Source of the DNA: Pelagophyceae sp. CCMP2097
Taxonomy: Eukaryota > Sar > Pelagophyceae
DNA: 18,582 bases
Direction of reading: 5' to 3'
Assembly (NCBI GenBank): GCA_026770575.1
Contig: MU657166.1
Coordinates: forward strand, 1,222,258-1,240,839
Shown: positions 1-9,372 of the stretch, in pieces
How the letters are laid out: each line of letters starts with the position of its first letter
How positions within the stretch are numbered: position 1 is the stretch's first letter
The notes under the pieces: generated by a model
Seen by the model: the letters and a program-made list of their open reading frames with translations, nothing else
Told to the model about the DNA's origin: nothing
Database searches by the model: none
Program-made: the position numbers and the translations under genes

Positions 1-830
1 AATGTTGGAAAAATCGACAAATGGCGTTCAATATCTCAATAAGGCATTTATAAGACTCAATAAAATCCATTAAATCCCTTATTGGGATATTATCCGGCTC
101 CAGGGGCCCGGTTCTTACAAGATGGTTCGGGCATGAAACTGCTGAATTTCTCGCGGAAATTTGAGAAGGTCTTTGGAGGTATAGTTGCTGGGGTCGTATG
201 CGGGGCGCCGAGACGCCTCCAGCGCCGGAGGGTGAACTTTGGCACGTCTTATACAGGCCGAGAAAATTGATTTGGCGACTTTGGCGACGGCCGTTAACAC
301 CCAAGGGCACCTCCGATTTTTGTTCACCCGCCGCCGATGGGCGCGTAAGGCCGTTTGTAAGGCGGCTACGTCGAGCAACCTCTGGAATACCTTGCCTAAA
401 TTCCGCGGGAAGGTTCTTAAAAAGCTCCAGTTGGCCCGTATTTTTTTAAAAACGGGCGTTTCTTCTCTCTATTTGAGGAAAATATGGTGTGTGTTTATAG
501 CTACGTATGTGTAAAATCGGCTGTAACTTTTGCAAGAGATGGTCAATCGTGAAAGTAGATGTCTCGCGGACTTTTCCTTGGGGTGCTTGCGCGGGCACCG
601 GAAGCTCCAGTCGAAGGTCGCAATATTTTTGTCAAAAAAACGGCGCAATGCAATATCAGTTTTATGCCCGAACCAGCTTGTAATCTGACCGGCGTTTTTT
701 TAAGAACCGATGGTCGGTCCGGACTCTGCCTATGCAAATGACGCAAATGACGCAAATGACGCAATTGATGCAATTAACGCAAATTGAGGATGCTATTTCG
801 GAATTGTTCGCCTACGTTTAGTGAATTCTA
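1..830. other. 5' flank with no recognisable gene
   Basis: This stretch has mixed composition and is AT-richer than the genes to its right. Open frames here are under 100 codons, lie on both strands, and show no domain I recognise. It has A/T runs, a small hairpin around 438-457 (CCCGT...ACGGG arms around an A/T run), and repeated short phrases near 30-70 (CTCAATAA twice). It may be intergenic DNA or eroded transposable-element sequence. I see no RNA gene in it. Confidence 0.5.
734..787 (+). repeat. Six-unit 9-bp tandem repeat
   Basis: Three perfect copies of GCAAATGAC (734-742, 743-751, 752-760) are followed by three degenerate 9-bp copies (GCAATTGAT, GCAATTAAC, GCAAATTGA), all in register. 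The array ends 76 bp before the first start codon of the next gene. It could be a minisatellite, or a run of TGACG/TGAC-like binding sites in that gene's promoter; the sequence alone does not decide. Confidence 0.85.
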
Positions 831-863
831 AAATATCCCAGATCCGAAGCTCGCGTCACCAAC

Positions 864-2614
864 ATGTCCAAGATTCTCTGCGGGCTCCTGGTCGCTTCGG
901 CGGCGGCGGTGGCGGCGCAGAAGTCCGCGGTGGGCTCTGCGTCGGACCACTCCGCGACTCGGGTTGATTACGCGTCGCCGGAAACGTTCAAGTACCTGGC
1001 CAACGAGACGGTGGCGGCCTTTGCGTCGCTGGGCGGCGAGTCGCGCGCGACGTTTACGGGGACGCTCGAGGCGCAGCGCCTCGCGCCTGACGCGCTGGCG
1101 GTGGCCATGCTCTCCGGCTGCGCGCGCGAATCCGCGGCGCCGTTTTGCGTCGGCGAGGCCGAAGACTTGGAGCTGACCAAGAGGTCGGAGCTCGCGCCGC
1201 TGGACGCGCGGGGCGCCATTGACTTTGGCGGCATCGACTTTGGCGGCAACGTTGCGACTTCGCTGATCCACGCCGACGCGCGCGGCGCCTACGCGGGCCG
1301 CGCGGACCTCGGCGGCGACGACATTATTTTCGTCATGGCGGCGTTCGTGGGTCGGTTCCGCAGCGTCGGCGCACTCCCGGGAGGAGCGTGGTGGGAACAG
1401 TCGCTTTGGACCCTCTTTGGCCGAGTCTTTCAGCACCCCAGAGTGCGCCCGCGCGCGAATCGGACCGCGCCCGGACGCAGGATCGGCCGCAAACGTCGAA
1501 GTCACCGTCGAGGGCGTCCGGTCGCGGCGCCGCATCTACGCGCGCTGCCTCTGCGTCCTGTTTGTGAACCCGTCTCCGCCTAAATTCGTCGCGCAGCTCA
1601 ACGCGTCGCTCGCGCCGCTCGGGCCAGCCTGACTCAGTGGCAGGAGTCATCGTGCTCGTGAGCGAGGGCGGCCCGTCGTACTTCGAGGCGGGCGCCTACG
1701 GCCGCGCGCTGCGCTTCCTCGCGGCATCGGGCCGGCCGCGCGACGCGGACGTCGTATTGCTGTCGCAGGCGACGACGGTGCTGCTGCGGCCGCTGCCGCC
1801 GGCGGCGGCGCTCCTCGACGGCTGCAGCCTGCGGCCGCTCTACGGGAAAATGGGCAACCGGCCGCTGCCGAGCTGCGCCGCCGTGGCCTCGGCCGCGCGG
1901 CCGGCCGAAGCGTGCTGCCTCCACGGCTTTACCCAGAAGCCGGAGGCCGGCTGCGTCGCGGCCGTTTCGGGCCGCTTCGACGCCGCGCTCGCCGCCGCGG
2001 GCGCGCCGGCGATGCCGTGCGGCGGGTCGGGTTCGATGTGGATCCATGCGTCCTTCGCCGCGTCAGGCGCGTTTGCGCGCGACGTCCTCCGGGCGGCGCT
2101 CGAAGACTCGCCGGCGTGCAAGGTCGACGAAGCGATGACGGCGGTCTGGGCCGCCGCGAGCGCCGTGTATCATTCGGCGCGCGGCGGCACATCGTCGCCC
2201 GCCGGCGGCTGCGACTCCGTCGACGCGGCCGTGCCGCTCGGGCCCCACGGCTTCTGGAACTATTTTCTCTACAAGCAGCACGGCGGCGCGCAGGGCTGGG
2301 GCCAGCGCTTCCCCGAGGCCCTCGTCAGCCTCGTTCTCGAGCAAGACGCCGACCCCGGCCGGCGCTCAAAGGCGCACGGAAACTTTTGCGGCGCTGTCCT
2401 CCACGCCTCGGAGGGCCGCCGCCGCGCGAGCCCCGAGCTCGAGTGGTTTGCACGCGTCATGCGGCGCGTGCGGAGCACCTGTGCCGCCGGGCCCCGAAAC
2501 GACCGCGAGGCGCGCACTTGCGCCGCCGCCGCCAAACTGCCGACGTGCCGCGATGCGCCCAGCGCCGTCGACATCTTCGCGCCGCTTCGACGCCGCCCAA
2601 AGAGCGCCGCGTGA
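864..2614 (+). CDS. Secreted/endomembrane protein of unknown function, possibly glycosyltransferase-like; intron-containing
   Basis: The start at 864 gives a clear N-terminal signal peptide (hydrophobic run about residues 4-18, then Ala-Gln). Frame 3 stays open to about 1387, frame 1 carries 1434-1587, and frame 2 runs to the stop at 2612-2614. Likely introns are about 1388-1433 (GTGGTG...TTTCAG) and either 1588-1627 or 1564-1627, which restore one frame; the second junction is uncertain and could be a frameshift. The C-terminal part (from about 1640) has a hydrophobic strand (VIVLVSEGG), then DADVVLLSQ, many cysteines suited to disulfides, and an NYFLYKQ motif. This order loosely resembles GT-A-type nucleotide-diphospho-sugar transferases, but no DxD motif is certain, so the function is a guess. 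The codon-dense, GC-rich composition matches the neighbours. The next gene follows in the same direction. Confidence 0.6.
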
Positions 2615-2713
2615 TGCTGATAACACGACTTTCACCCTTGCCCCCCTCGAGAAGACCCGCTGCAGCGCTCGTTGTGAGGGTGAGGGCATCGCGCCCGGCG
2701 TTCAAGTTGTCAC

Positions 2714-2723
2714 TACAATTGTA
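2714..2723. promoter_or_regulatory. Palindromic TACAATTGTA site upstream of the CCCH gene
   Basis: A perfect 10-bp palindrome, extending to 14 bp here (ACTACAATTGTAGT, 2712-2725), lies in the 196-bp gap between two genes, 87 bp before the CCCH start codon. The same 10-mer occurs at 15948, 15981 and 17958. The position suggests a dimeric transcription-factor site or core-promoter element; this role is inferred. Confidence 0.5.
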
Positions 2724-2810
2724 GTATTTTGCGGTGCGTTGGACCGGGCCGCAAAAATTAACTTTAAGAACAATCTTTAGCCGCAGCGCTCCAAAAGTTC
2801 CGAACGCAAC

Positions 2811-3398
2811 ATGGGAGCGCACGCGACGACGTGGTTCCCAGCAGCACATCGGCCAGGCGCAGAACTACGGCAACCGACCGAGGCGGCGAAGCGGCGCGGC
2901 CCGAAAGACGGCGCGGAAGTCGCGATGTGCAAATATTTGGAAAAGGGCGCGTGCAAACGAGGCTCCAAGTGCCGCTACGCCCACGACGCGCCGGTACCAT
3001 TCCGCGTCCTCGTGCAGTTGCGGTCGTCCGGGCTGGACTTTTACCTTCAGGTCGAGCGGTCTCCGACTTCCGTCGCGCGCGTCATCCTCGACGACTCGGA
3101 CGACGCAGCCGTCCTCCTCGACCACGACCGCGCCGCCACCATCACCGACGCCGACGCCACCGACGCCTCCGACGCCACCGAAGCCTCCGACGCCGACTCG
3201 ATCCTCGGAATCTACGACGACGCCGCGGTCGATAATCTCGTGCTCGAGATCTGTGACGGACTTCCTCCCGCGTGCCTTCTCCAGCAGTTCGAGCTTTGCG
3301 TGGAACAAGCGAGTGCGTGTCAGCCGCGAACGCTGTTCGCCGCGGACCTTCCGGTGCCACCGGCTCTAACGTGGCCGAGATGTCTGTTTCCGGAATGA
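2811..3398 (+). CDS. CCCH-type zinc-finger protein
   Basis: A single open frame of 195 residues. Residues about 40-58 form one CCCH finger with exact spacing C-x7-C-x5-C-x3-H (CKYLEKGAC, CKRGSKC, CRYAH), the type that usually binds single-stranded RNA in mRNA turnover or processing factors. The basic stretch before it (KRRGPK) may help RNA binding or nuclear entry. Residues about 105-130 form a low-complexity Asp/Ala/Thr run (DATDASDATEASDAD), followed by an acidic region with no domain I recognise. One finger is few for this family. The true start is uncertain: the first 30 residues are not conserved-looking, and an upstream intron could exist. It lies downstream of the TACAATTGTA palindrome and converges on the next gene with 176 bp between stops. 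Confidence 0.7.
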   Translation: MGAHATTWFPAAHRPGAELRQPTEAAKRRGPKDGAEVAMCKYLEKGACKRGSKCRYAHDAPVPFRVLVQLRSSGLDFYLQVERSPTSVARVILDDSDDAAVLLDHDRAATITDADATDASDATEASDADSILGIYDDAAVDNLVLEICDGLPPACLLQQFELCVEQASACQPRTLFAADLPVPPALTWPRCLFPE

Positions 3399-3574
3399 CA
3401 AGCGCGGACGGAGAACTTGGAAGCCGCATTAAAATAACGAGTCCCTTTGGAGTTTCCTTTGCCGGGTGACCCGTGGGATGCCAGGGCTCCCTGGGGAGGT
3501 CTCATCGCACAGCGCGCGAGTGGTTTTCGTAAGATTACGAAAGGAGGGGGCGGGTCCCTCGAGACGCGTCGGCT

Positions 3575-4145
3575 TCACCGGCGCGCCGATGCGTCGTTCA
3601 CCTTTTTGAGGTAGAAGCGGAGGTCTTGGAAGGGCAGGCGGACCTCGCCAGAGGTCCCCGCGGCTCTAAAAACGGGGAGCATCATGTCCTGTTTGCACAG
3701 GTACTCGATCTTGGCCTTGTCGAAGACCTGGTCCGCCACGATGAGCACCGGCGGCTGCGCGCCTGCGGTTGCGGCTCGGCGGCGCGCGTCCGCGGCGGTC
3801 TACGGGCGGTCGCGCTGGGGTCGCACCGACGCGGCGCTTCAGCGAGGCCGCGAGGTCCTTAGCCAGGGGCTGGAGGTCGAGGCGGACCTCGGTGTACTTG
3901 TCGCACTTTGCTTGTTTGAGCAGCGCCGCCGCGGCCGGCGACGCGGCGGAGCCGTCTGTGAAGAGCACGGCGCGCGACTTTTTCACAAAGTTGTCCAATT
4001 CGGCGTCCGCCGCCGGGCTCTCGCCGCCACCAAAGAGCTTGTCGAAGAAGTGGCGCGGCGCGACGCGCGGCGCGGCGCGCGGCGCCGGCGCAAACGCCGC
4101 CGCCGGGGCGCAGGCCGAAACGAGAAGTGCGGCGAGGAAGAGCAT
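3575..4145 (-). CDS. Plastid-targeted glutaredoxin-like protein without the CxxC motif
   Basis: Two exons, 4145-3827 and 3762-3575, flank a 64-nt intron (GTGCGA...CGCAG) and encode 168 residues. The N-terminus is a signal peptide (MLFLAALLVSA) followed by AAAFAPAPR, the Phe-containing junction used for import into heterokont secondary plastids, then an Arg/Pro-rich transit region. The mature part reads like a glutaredoxin fold: strand RAVLFTDG, a helix, strand VRLDL, a second helix, then QPPVLIVADQVFDKAKIEYL with the expected Pro. Where glutaredoxins have CPYC this protein has SAAS, so classical dithiol or monothiol chemistry is not expected. Later Cys residues (K-C-D-K, YLCKQ) are not in catalytic positions. 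A structural, binding or chaperone role is possible. Family placement is by fold-like similarity only. It shares a 275-bp divergent promoter with PUS3. Confidence 0.7.
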
Positions 4146-4420
4146 GCCTCCGACGCCGCTGCCGCGACCTCAACTTTCGTGGGGTCGACGAGTCCTCCGG
4201 CTCTCCGAGGTCGACGTCGACGACGAGAGCGAGACGGACGGCCTCAACTCTCGGGGCGACGTACGCGGAAATCTCGTGACTTCAAAATTCCTTCAAGGCT
4301 TGATAAAATCCTTTCAAGATTCTAGCGATACCAAGATTGTTTGCTCGGCGCGGCCCTCGATCGAGCTCGACGAGGCCAGCCGCGCCCCTCGGCAGTGCCC
4401 CTTGGCATTTTTCGAGCGGG
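4146..4420. promoter_or_regulatory. Shared divergent promoter region
   Basis: The 275 bp between the start codons of the glutaredoxin-like gene (leftward) and PUS3 (rightward) must hold both promoters and both 5' UTRs. It is GC-rich on the left and has an AT-richer core around 4278-4345 with repeated CCTTTCAAG/CCTTCAAGG phrases (4289-4298, 4310-4319). I see no clear TATA box. Confidence 0.5.
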
Positions 4421-5946
4421 ATGGTCTCGGTGACGAAGGTCTCCAAGGCGCTCGGGGACGTGTCGCACGAGGACTTGCTTGCAATCGCGCGGCGCGTCCT
4501 GGAGCTCGGCGGCATCGGACCGTTTGTCAACGCCTTTAAGGACTGCGGCCGCGAGGATGACCTGGAGCCGCCGAAGAAGCGGGCGAAGCGGGCGCGCAAG
4601 GGCAAGTCGGACTTTGACATGGCGAGGTGCGTGAGAAAATCTGTTGCGACGCGCGCATCGAGGCTGTTGCGACGCGCGCGTCGAGGCTTCCGACTAGGTG
4701 GGCCAAGCGCGACATTGCGCTGTGGATCTCCTACGACGGCGAAAAGTACTGCGGCTTCGCCGAGCAGCGCGACGACACGGAGAAGATTGCGACGGTCGAG
4801 GCGCGCGTCTTCGACGCTTTGAAAAAGTGCTGCCTCATCACGGACCGCGACTCGTGCGACTACTCTCGCTGCGGCCGCACGGACAAGGGCGTCTCCGCGC
4901 TGTCCCAGGTTTTGGGCCTGCAGGTTAGGGCGCAGTGCCGCGTCGAGGACGGCGACGCTTTGGGATTCGCGCCCGTCGTCGACCACGCCGGCGACGTGGT
5001 GGGCGGTTTGGGCCACCGCGAGCAGGACTACGCTTTGATGCTGAACCGCGTCTTGCCAGAGGACATCCGCGCCGTCGCTTGGGCCCCGACGCCGCGCGGC
5101 TTCTCTGCGCGCTTCTCCGCGGGCGCGCGCGTCTATCGCTACTTCTTCTGCGGCGGCTACGACGTTGCAGCCATGCGCGCGGCGGCGGCGCGTTTGGTGG
5201 GCGACCACGACTACCGCAACTTTTGCAAGATGGACATTTTGCATGTGAAGAACTTCCGCAGGCTCATCTACCACGCCTCCATCTCGAAAAGCGGCTCGGG
5301 CACCGGTGCCGACGAGGCTTGGTGCTTTGAGATCCGCGGCCAAGCGTTCCTGTGGCACATGGTCCGCTGCATAGTCGCTGTCCTCTTCCTCGTCGGCGAG
5401 CGCAAGGAGGAACCGTCTGTCATCGACGCTTTGCTCGACGTCGAGACGACGGCGCGGCGGCCGCAGTACACCATGGCGCCCGAGGAGCCTTTGGTCTTGC
5501 ACGGCTGCGAGTTTAACACTCTCAGGCCTATGCCGCTGCCGGAAAACCTCATGAAGATTACCGACCACTACGAGGCGGCAGTGCGCCGCGCCACCGTCGC
5601 CCTCGCGCGAGCGCGCAACGCCGTCGAGACGACGCGCGGCCTCTCCGTGCGGTCCGCCGACGTCTTGGCGTTCCTCGACGAGCGAAAAGTCGCCATCCCG
5701 CCGGAACTCGCATCGCGGCAAACCGTTGTCTGGGGAGACGCGCACTGGCTCCTCCAGGCCGCGAAAACCGCGCGCGACGCACACGTCTACGTCCCGCTCG
5801 CCAGCCGGCACGGATGCCAGACGTACGACGAAAAGGTGGACGCGTTGGGTGGCCGAAAGCTCCTCGAGTACGAAGAGTCGATGCGCAAGCGCCACGAAGA
5901 GCCCGAAAACGACGCCTTCCACGACGACGCGCGCAACTTTGGCTAA
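4421..5946 (+). CDS. PUS3: tRNA pseudouridine synthase PUS3/DEG1 family
   Basis: Exons 4421-4626 and 4698-5946 join across a 71-nt intron (GTGCGT...ACTAG) in the correct phase and encode 484 residues. It isomerises uridine to pseudouridine at positions 38/39 of the tRNA anticodon arm (family knowledge). Residues about 44-67 are basic (PPKKRAKRARKGK), a likely nuclear signal. The TruA-type catalytic motif RCGRTDKGVSA has its Asp near residue 131. PUS3-specific blocks follow: DHDYRNFCKMD, FEIRGQAFLWHMVRC, and ARRPQYTMAPEEPLVL. A C-terminal tail of about 130 residues (helical, charged) follows the catalytic domain. The start at 4421 precedes a KVSKALGDVSHEDLLAIARRV helix; upstream in-frame ATG 4337 is less likely. 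Its stop lies 3 bp from the stop of the convergent gene. Confidence 0.93.
4641..4686 (+). repeat. 23-bp tandem duplication inside the PUS3 intron
   Basis: Two adjacent 23-bp copies beginning CTGTTGCGACGCGCGC (4641-4663 and 4664-4686) differ at one base (A/G). They make up 46 of the intron's 71 nt, so the intron was probably about 48 nt before the duplication. Confidence 0.9.
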
Positions 5947-5949
5947 GTA

Positions 5950-7043
5950 TTACGGCTGTTTCTGGTACTTTAAGGCTCGTTGCTCGATCTTTGACCGGAG
6001 GGCGTGCATCGCCGGCGGCAGGTGTTTGCACGCCTCGGGCTTGCCGAGGTCGCACCGCCGCCGCGGGATGTACGACTTGCGCTCCGCCGCCGCGCCCTTG
6101 TAGATTCTGTCCATGTCAATGGCCCCGTCTTGCCGAGCCAGAGCCGCGTCGAGCGGGCTCGCCGCCATCGTCTGCGCGCGTCTGCGGACGCGGCCGTCGT
6201 GCTTCGCGAGCCATAAGCGCGCGTCGTCGTCGATGCTGGCGAGCCACGCGATGGCCTCTACGGGCATGGCGTCGATGGTCGACCTCGGCTTTCCCCGGTT
6301 GGCGCCCTCGGCGTGCTCGTACTTCTCGCGCTCAATCGCCTACGCGGCGCGTGGGCCCTCCACGGGCGGCGCGCCCCGCGGCGCCGGCCGCGCGGAAGCG
6401 GCGCTCACCTGGGCGATGGTCTGGAGCTGGAGGCCGTGGACTGCAGCGTCTGATAGGGACTGCCGCTGCTCGACGGTCAGTGCGCCGCCGGGCTTTGACG
6501 TGCGGTTCTGCTTCTCCAGATTCGAGACGCGCTCCGAGAGGTCCGAGAACATTTCCAAAAACTCCTCGGCCGCCTCTGGTTGGAACGCCAGCTGCTTGCA
6601 GAGCCTGCGCTTCCGGCGTCGCGCCGGCGGCGCCGCCGCCGCAATCAGAGGGCTCACTCGAGCGGCGTCGTCTTGGCGAACCTCGCGCAGCAGTCGACGC
6701 AGAACGTGGGCTGCGCGCTGCAGTTGCTGCACTGCGTCAGCCTAAGCGGCGACGTCCGCTCGGCGGCGGCGGCACGCGGCAAGTCCCGGCGAACCACGCA
6801 CGAGGCGAATCGGAACATGTCCTTGCGGATGTCGAGCTGCGAGGACCGCCAGCGGCCGTGCTTGTTTGAGACGACGTAGCGCGCTTCTTTCTTCTTGGCG
6901 CTCGGCGCATTCGCCGAGTCGGCCTTGACTTCGCGGATGCTCTGCCGCACGGCGCGCGGCGGCACGTTCGGCGAGGACCGCGGCACCTCGTCGAAGAAGC
7001 TCGCCTCTGAGTCCGCCAGCGAAGACGCGCGCGACGGCGCCAT
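5950..7043 (-). CDS. Conserved-looking protein of unknown function with a Cys cluster
   Basis: Three exons, 7043-6658, 6604-6409 and 6339-5950, join in phase across introns of 53 nt (GTGAGC...CGCAG) and 69 nt (GTGAGC...CGTAG), giving 323 residues. I do not recognise the family. Residues 1-60 are Ser/Ala-rich and disordered-looking. Residues about 105-122 hold CSNC-x7-CVDCC, a plausible zinc-binding knuckle. Residues about 140-165 (AAEEFLEMFSDLSERVSNLEKQ) look like a short amphipathic coiled coil. The C-terminal third is rich in charged helical sequence with a basic CDLGKPEACKHLPP segment. No signal peptide or membrane span. A nuclear or cytosolic scaffold or nucleic-acid-linked role is possible but unsupported. 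It converges with PUS3 (3 bp between stops) and lies downstream, same strand, of the photolyase gene, 245 bp away. Confidence 0.7.
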
Positions 7044-7288
7044 CGCGCACTCGTGACGGACTTTTTTTACAGTTAACCTTTTAAAAGAAGGGCGTTGATT
7101 TCGGCGATGTCGCGGGGAGTCGTGCGGGTCCCAATAACTCGGCCGCGGCGGTCAGTTTGCACCCTTCGCCTCGCGGCTGCGCCAGAGAGACAGGTCGGGG
7201 TTGCACGCACTGAGACTCCAAACACGGGCCGCGTCCAAGAGGCGGGTCTGAGGCCGGGTTACTCCTTTTGTCTCTCACCCCTCACGCC

Positions 7289-9268
7289 TCACTCCTTCTT
7301 TGGTCTCTTGGCGGCGGGCGCCTCCTTGTTGGCCTTGATGTCGGCGAGGGATTCCTTGAAGCGCGCGATGTTTGCGGCCGACGCAGATTTGTGGTCCACA
7401 ATGGGCTTTGGATAATTTGTCCCGACGACGCACCCCGCTTTTTGCTGCACGGCCAACGGCGCGGCCCAGGGCGCGTAAATGTACTTTGCAGGCATCTTTG
7501 CGAGTTCTGGGACGAACTTGCGGATGTATGCCCCTTCGACGTCTTCCACGTTCAGCGCCGACTTTTTCGGATCCGGGACAGGCGTGTACACCCTAAAATA
7601 CGGCGGCGACCAGGGCGCGGCGCCGGAGAGGCCGAGCCAATTGAAGACGTTGACTGCCCAGTCCGCGTCGAGGAGGTAGCGCTCGAAGACGTCCACGCCG
7701 CGCTCCCAAGAAATCCACAAATCACCTCGAGTGAGGAAGCAGGCCACGGAGTGGCGCGCTAAATGGTGGATGAAGCCCGTCTGCTTCAGCTGCCGCATGG
7801 CCGCGTCGACAAAGGGGTAGCCCGTCTGGCCTGCCTCCCAGGCCGCCAGAGCAGCTGCGTCCTCGCGCCACGGGATGGCCGCGCAGACCGGCGACGGCTG
7901 CCTCCCGAACCCCGCGCCGAGGTGCAGCGCCTGCACGTACGCCATCTCCCGGAAGTACAGCTGGCCCAGCAAGGACGCCGGCGGGCCTGTTTTTCAAGCG
8001 TCGGACGCGTGCCCGAATGGACGGTGAAGGGACGCACTCGAGTGGTTGCCGCCGCCGTAGACGGCTGCGAGCTCGGCGTAGAAGCGGCGCGCGGAGACGC
8101 AGCCGAACTTGAGGTACGGGCTCAAGAGCGTCGTTGAGACAGGGTCCGTCGATGAAGACTTTGTTTTTGGTTTCTCAAATTCGCGCGCCCATTTGCCCCC
8201 GTCGCGCGCCATCGCCTTTGCCAGCCGCGCCAAACCCGCGCGCTCACCGCCCAAAGCGCCGTCGGCGGCGGGCGCCGAGCACTCCTCGGCCTCGTAAAAG
8301 AACTCGCCGAGAGTCAAAGGAGGCGCCCACTCCGGCCGGAGCGCGCCCGCGCCGTCCAGGACGCCGTCGGGCAGGCGCGGCAGCGACGCCGGCGGCGGCA
8401 GCGGCGCCTGCGAGAGGAGCGCGTCGGAAGAAGGCGCGCGACACTTCGGCGAGTGCACTCCATCGACGTGACAACGCACCAGCGGCTTGCCCATCTTGTC
8501 GGCGAGCTTGACGAAGGCGGGCATCCTACGCGGTGCGGGGACGGTGGGTACCCGTTTCAGCACCTCTTTTCGAGGGGGCGTACGTCGTCGGCGGCTTGCC
8601 CTTGCACGCGGCGTGGAGGAGCTTGAGGTCCCAGAGGTTGTGCCCGCCCGCCACCGCTTGCGCCTACCAACCCGGATCGCCGCGCGAGGCGGCCGACGGT
8701 CGCGGGAATACAGGGATACACGCTTCCGCGGGAACAACTCGCGATGCATCCGCTCTTCTTCGCCGCGTCCTTGACCTTTGCGTCTCGCGATATGGCAAAG
8801 GGCTCGACTGGGTCGTCCTCCCAGTAGAGCGACGCGCCCGCGAGACCCGGGAAGTCGTCGACAGCCTCGCCGGCGAGCCTTGATGGTCAGAGTCTTTTTG
8901 CGGGCGACGTCGCGGCGGACTCACAGCTTGGCGATAACGGTGGACGCTTCTCCGCGGAGGACGACGAGTCTGGATTTGTACTTTCCCGCCAACTGTTCGT
9001 CCAGGTCCCTCAACGACTCCAACAGAAACTGCATGCGCCGGGCGCCGACGCGCTCCGGCGTCGCGTACGTCGGGTCCAAAATGAAGAGCGGCAGCAGCGG
9101 CGCGCCCGACGCCGCTGCGGCCGCGAGGGCGGCGTTATCATCGAGGCGCAAGCCTTTGCGGAACCAAAGGATCGCCGGCTTGGCCATGATTCCGGCGACG
9201 GCGGAAAGGCCGCGAACCGGGCGGAGCGCCGCGAGGAAGAAGAGGCGCCGCACCACCTCAGAGCGCAT
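7289..9268 (-). CDS. Photolyase/cryptochrome, (6-4) photolyase-animal cryptochrome type
   Basis: Five exons, 9268-8925, 8878-8722, 8663-8584, 8525-8038 and 7986-7289, join in phase across introns of 46, 58, 58 and 51 nt and encode 588 residues. The N-terminal antenna domain starts with KPAILWFRKGLRLDDNAAL (about 30-48) and includes LYWEDDPVEPFAISRD. The FAD domain has LSPYLKFGCVSARRFY, GYPFVDAAMRQL, FIHHLARHSVACFLTRGDLW (about 428-447), DADWAVNVFNWLGLSG, PYFRVYTPV and PAKYIYAPW. The two His spaced by four (about 431 and 435) match the pair (6-4) photolyases need for repair, so light-driven repair of (6-4) photoproducts is plausible; a photoreceptor role is also known in algal relatives. The tail ends in a basic AAKRPKKE, a possible nuclear signal. 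The 27 residues before Met28 look like an organelle presequence; Met28 (9187) is the alternative start. The exon 2/3 junction is the least certain. Confidence 0.92.
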
Positions 9269-9372
9269 GCACGACGAAGCTTTAAGGTGGCGGCGTTTCC
9301 CCAAAAAACTGTTGTAGGAATACTTATCCTAGATCTACGAATTCCTCGGAATTCCTATACGAGTACAATGTA

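Noticed and set aside
828..1535. 235-codon minus-strand frame opposite the secreted protein gene
   Set aside because: Arg/Ala-rich low-complexity translation typical of an antisense GC-rich frame; the plus strand has a signal peptide and coherent composition.
4282..5922. 546-codon open frame on the minus strand across PUS3
   Set aside because: It is the antisense shadow of PUS3 in GC-rich DNA. The plus strand shows conserved family motifs and the minus frame shows none.
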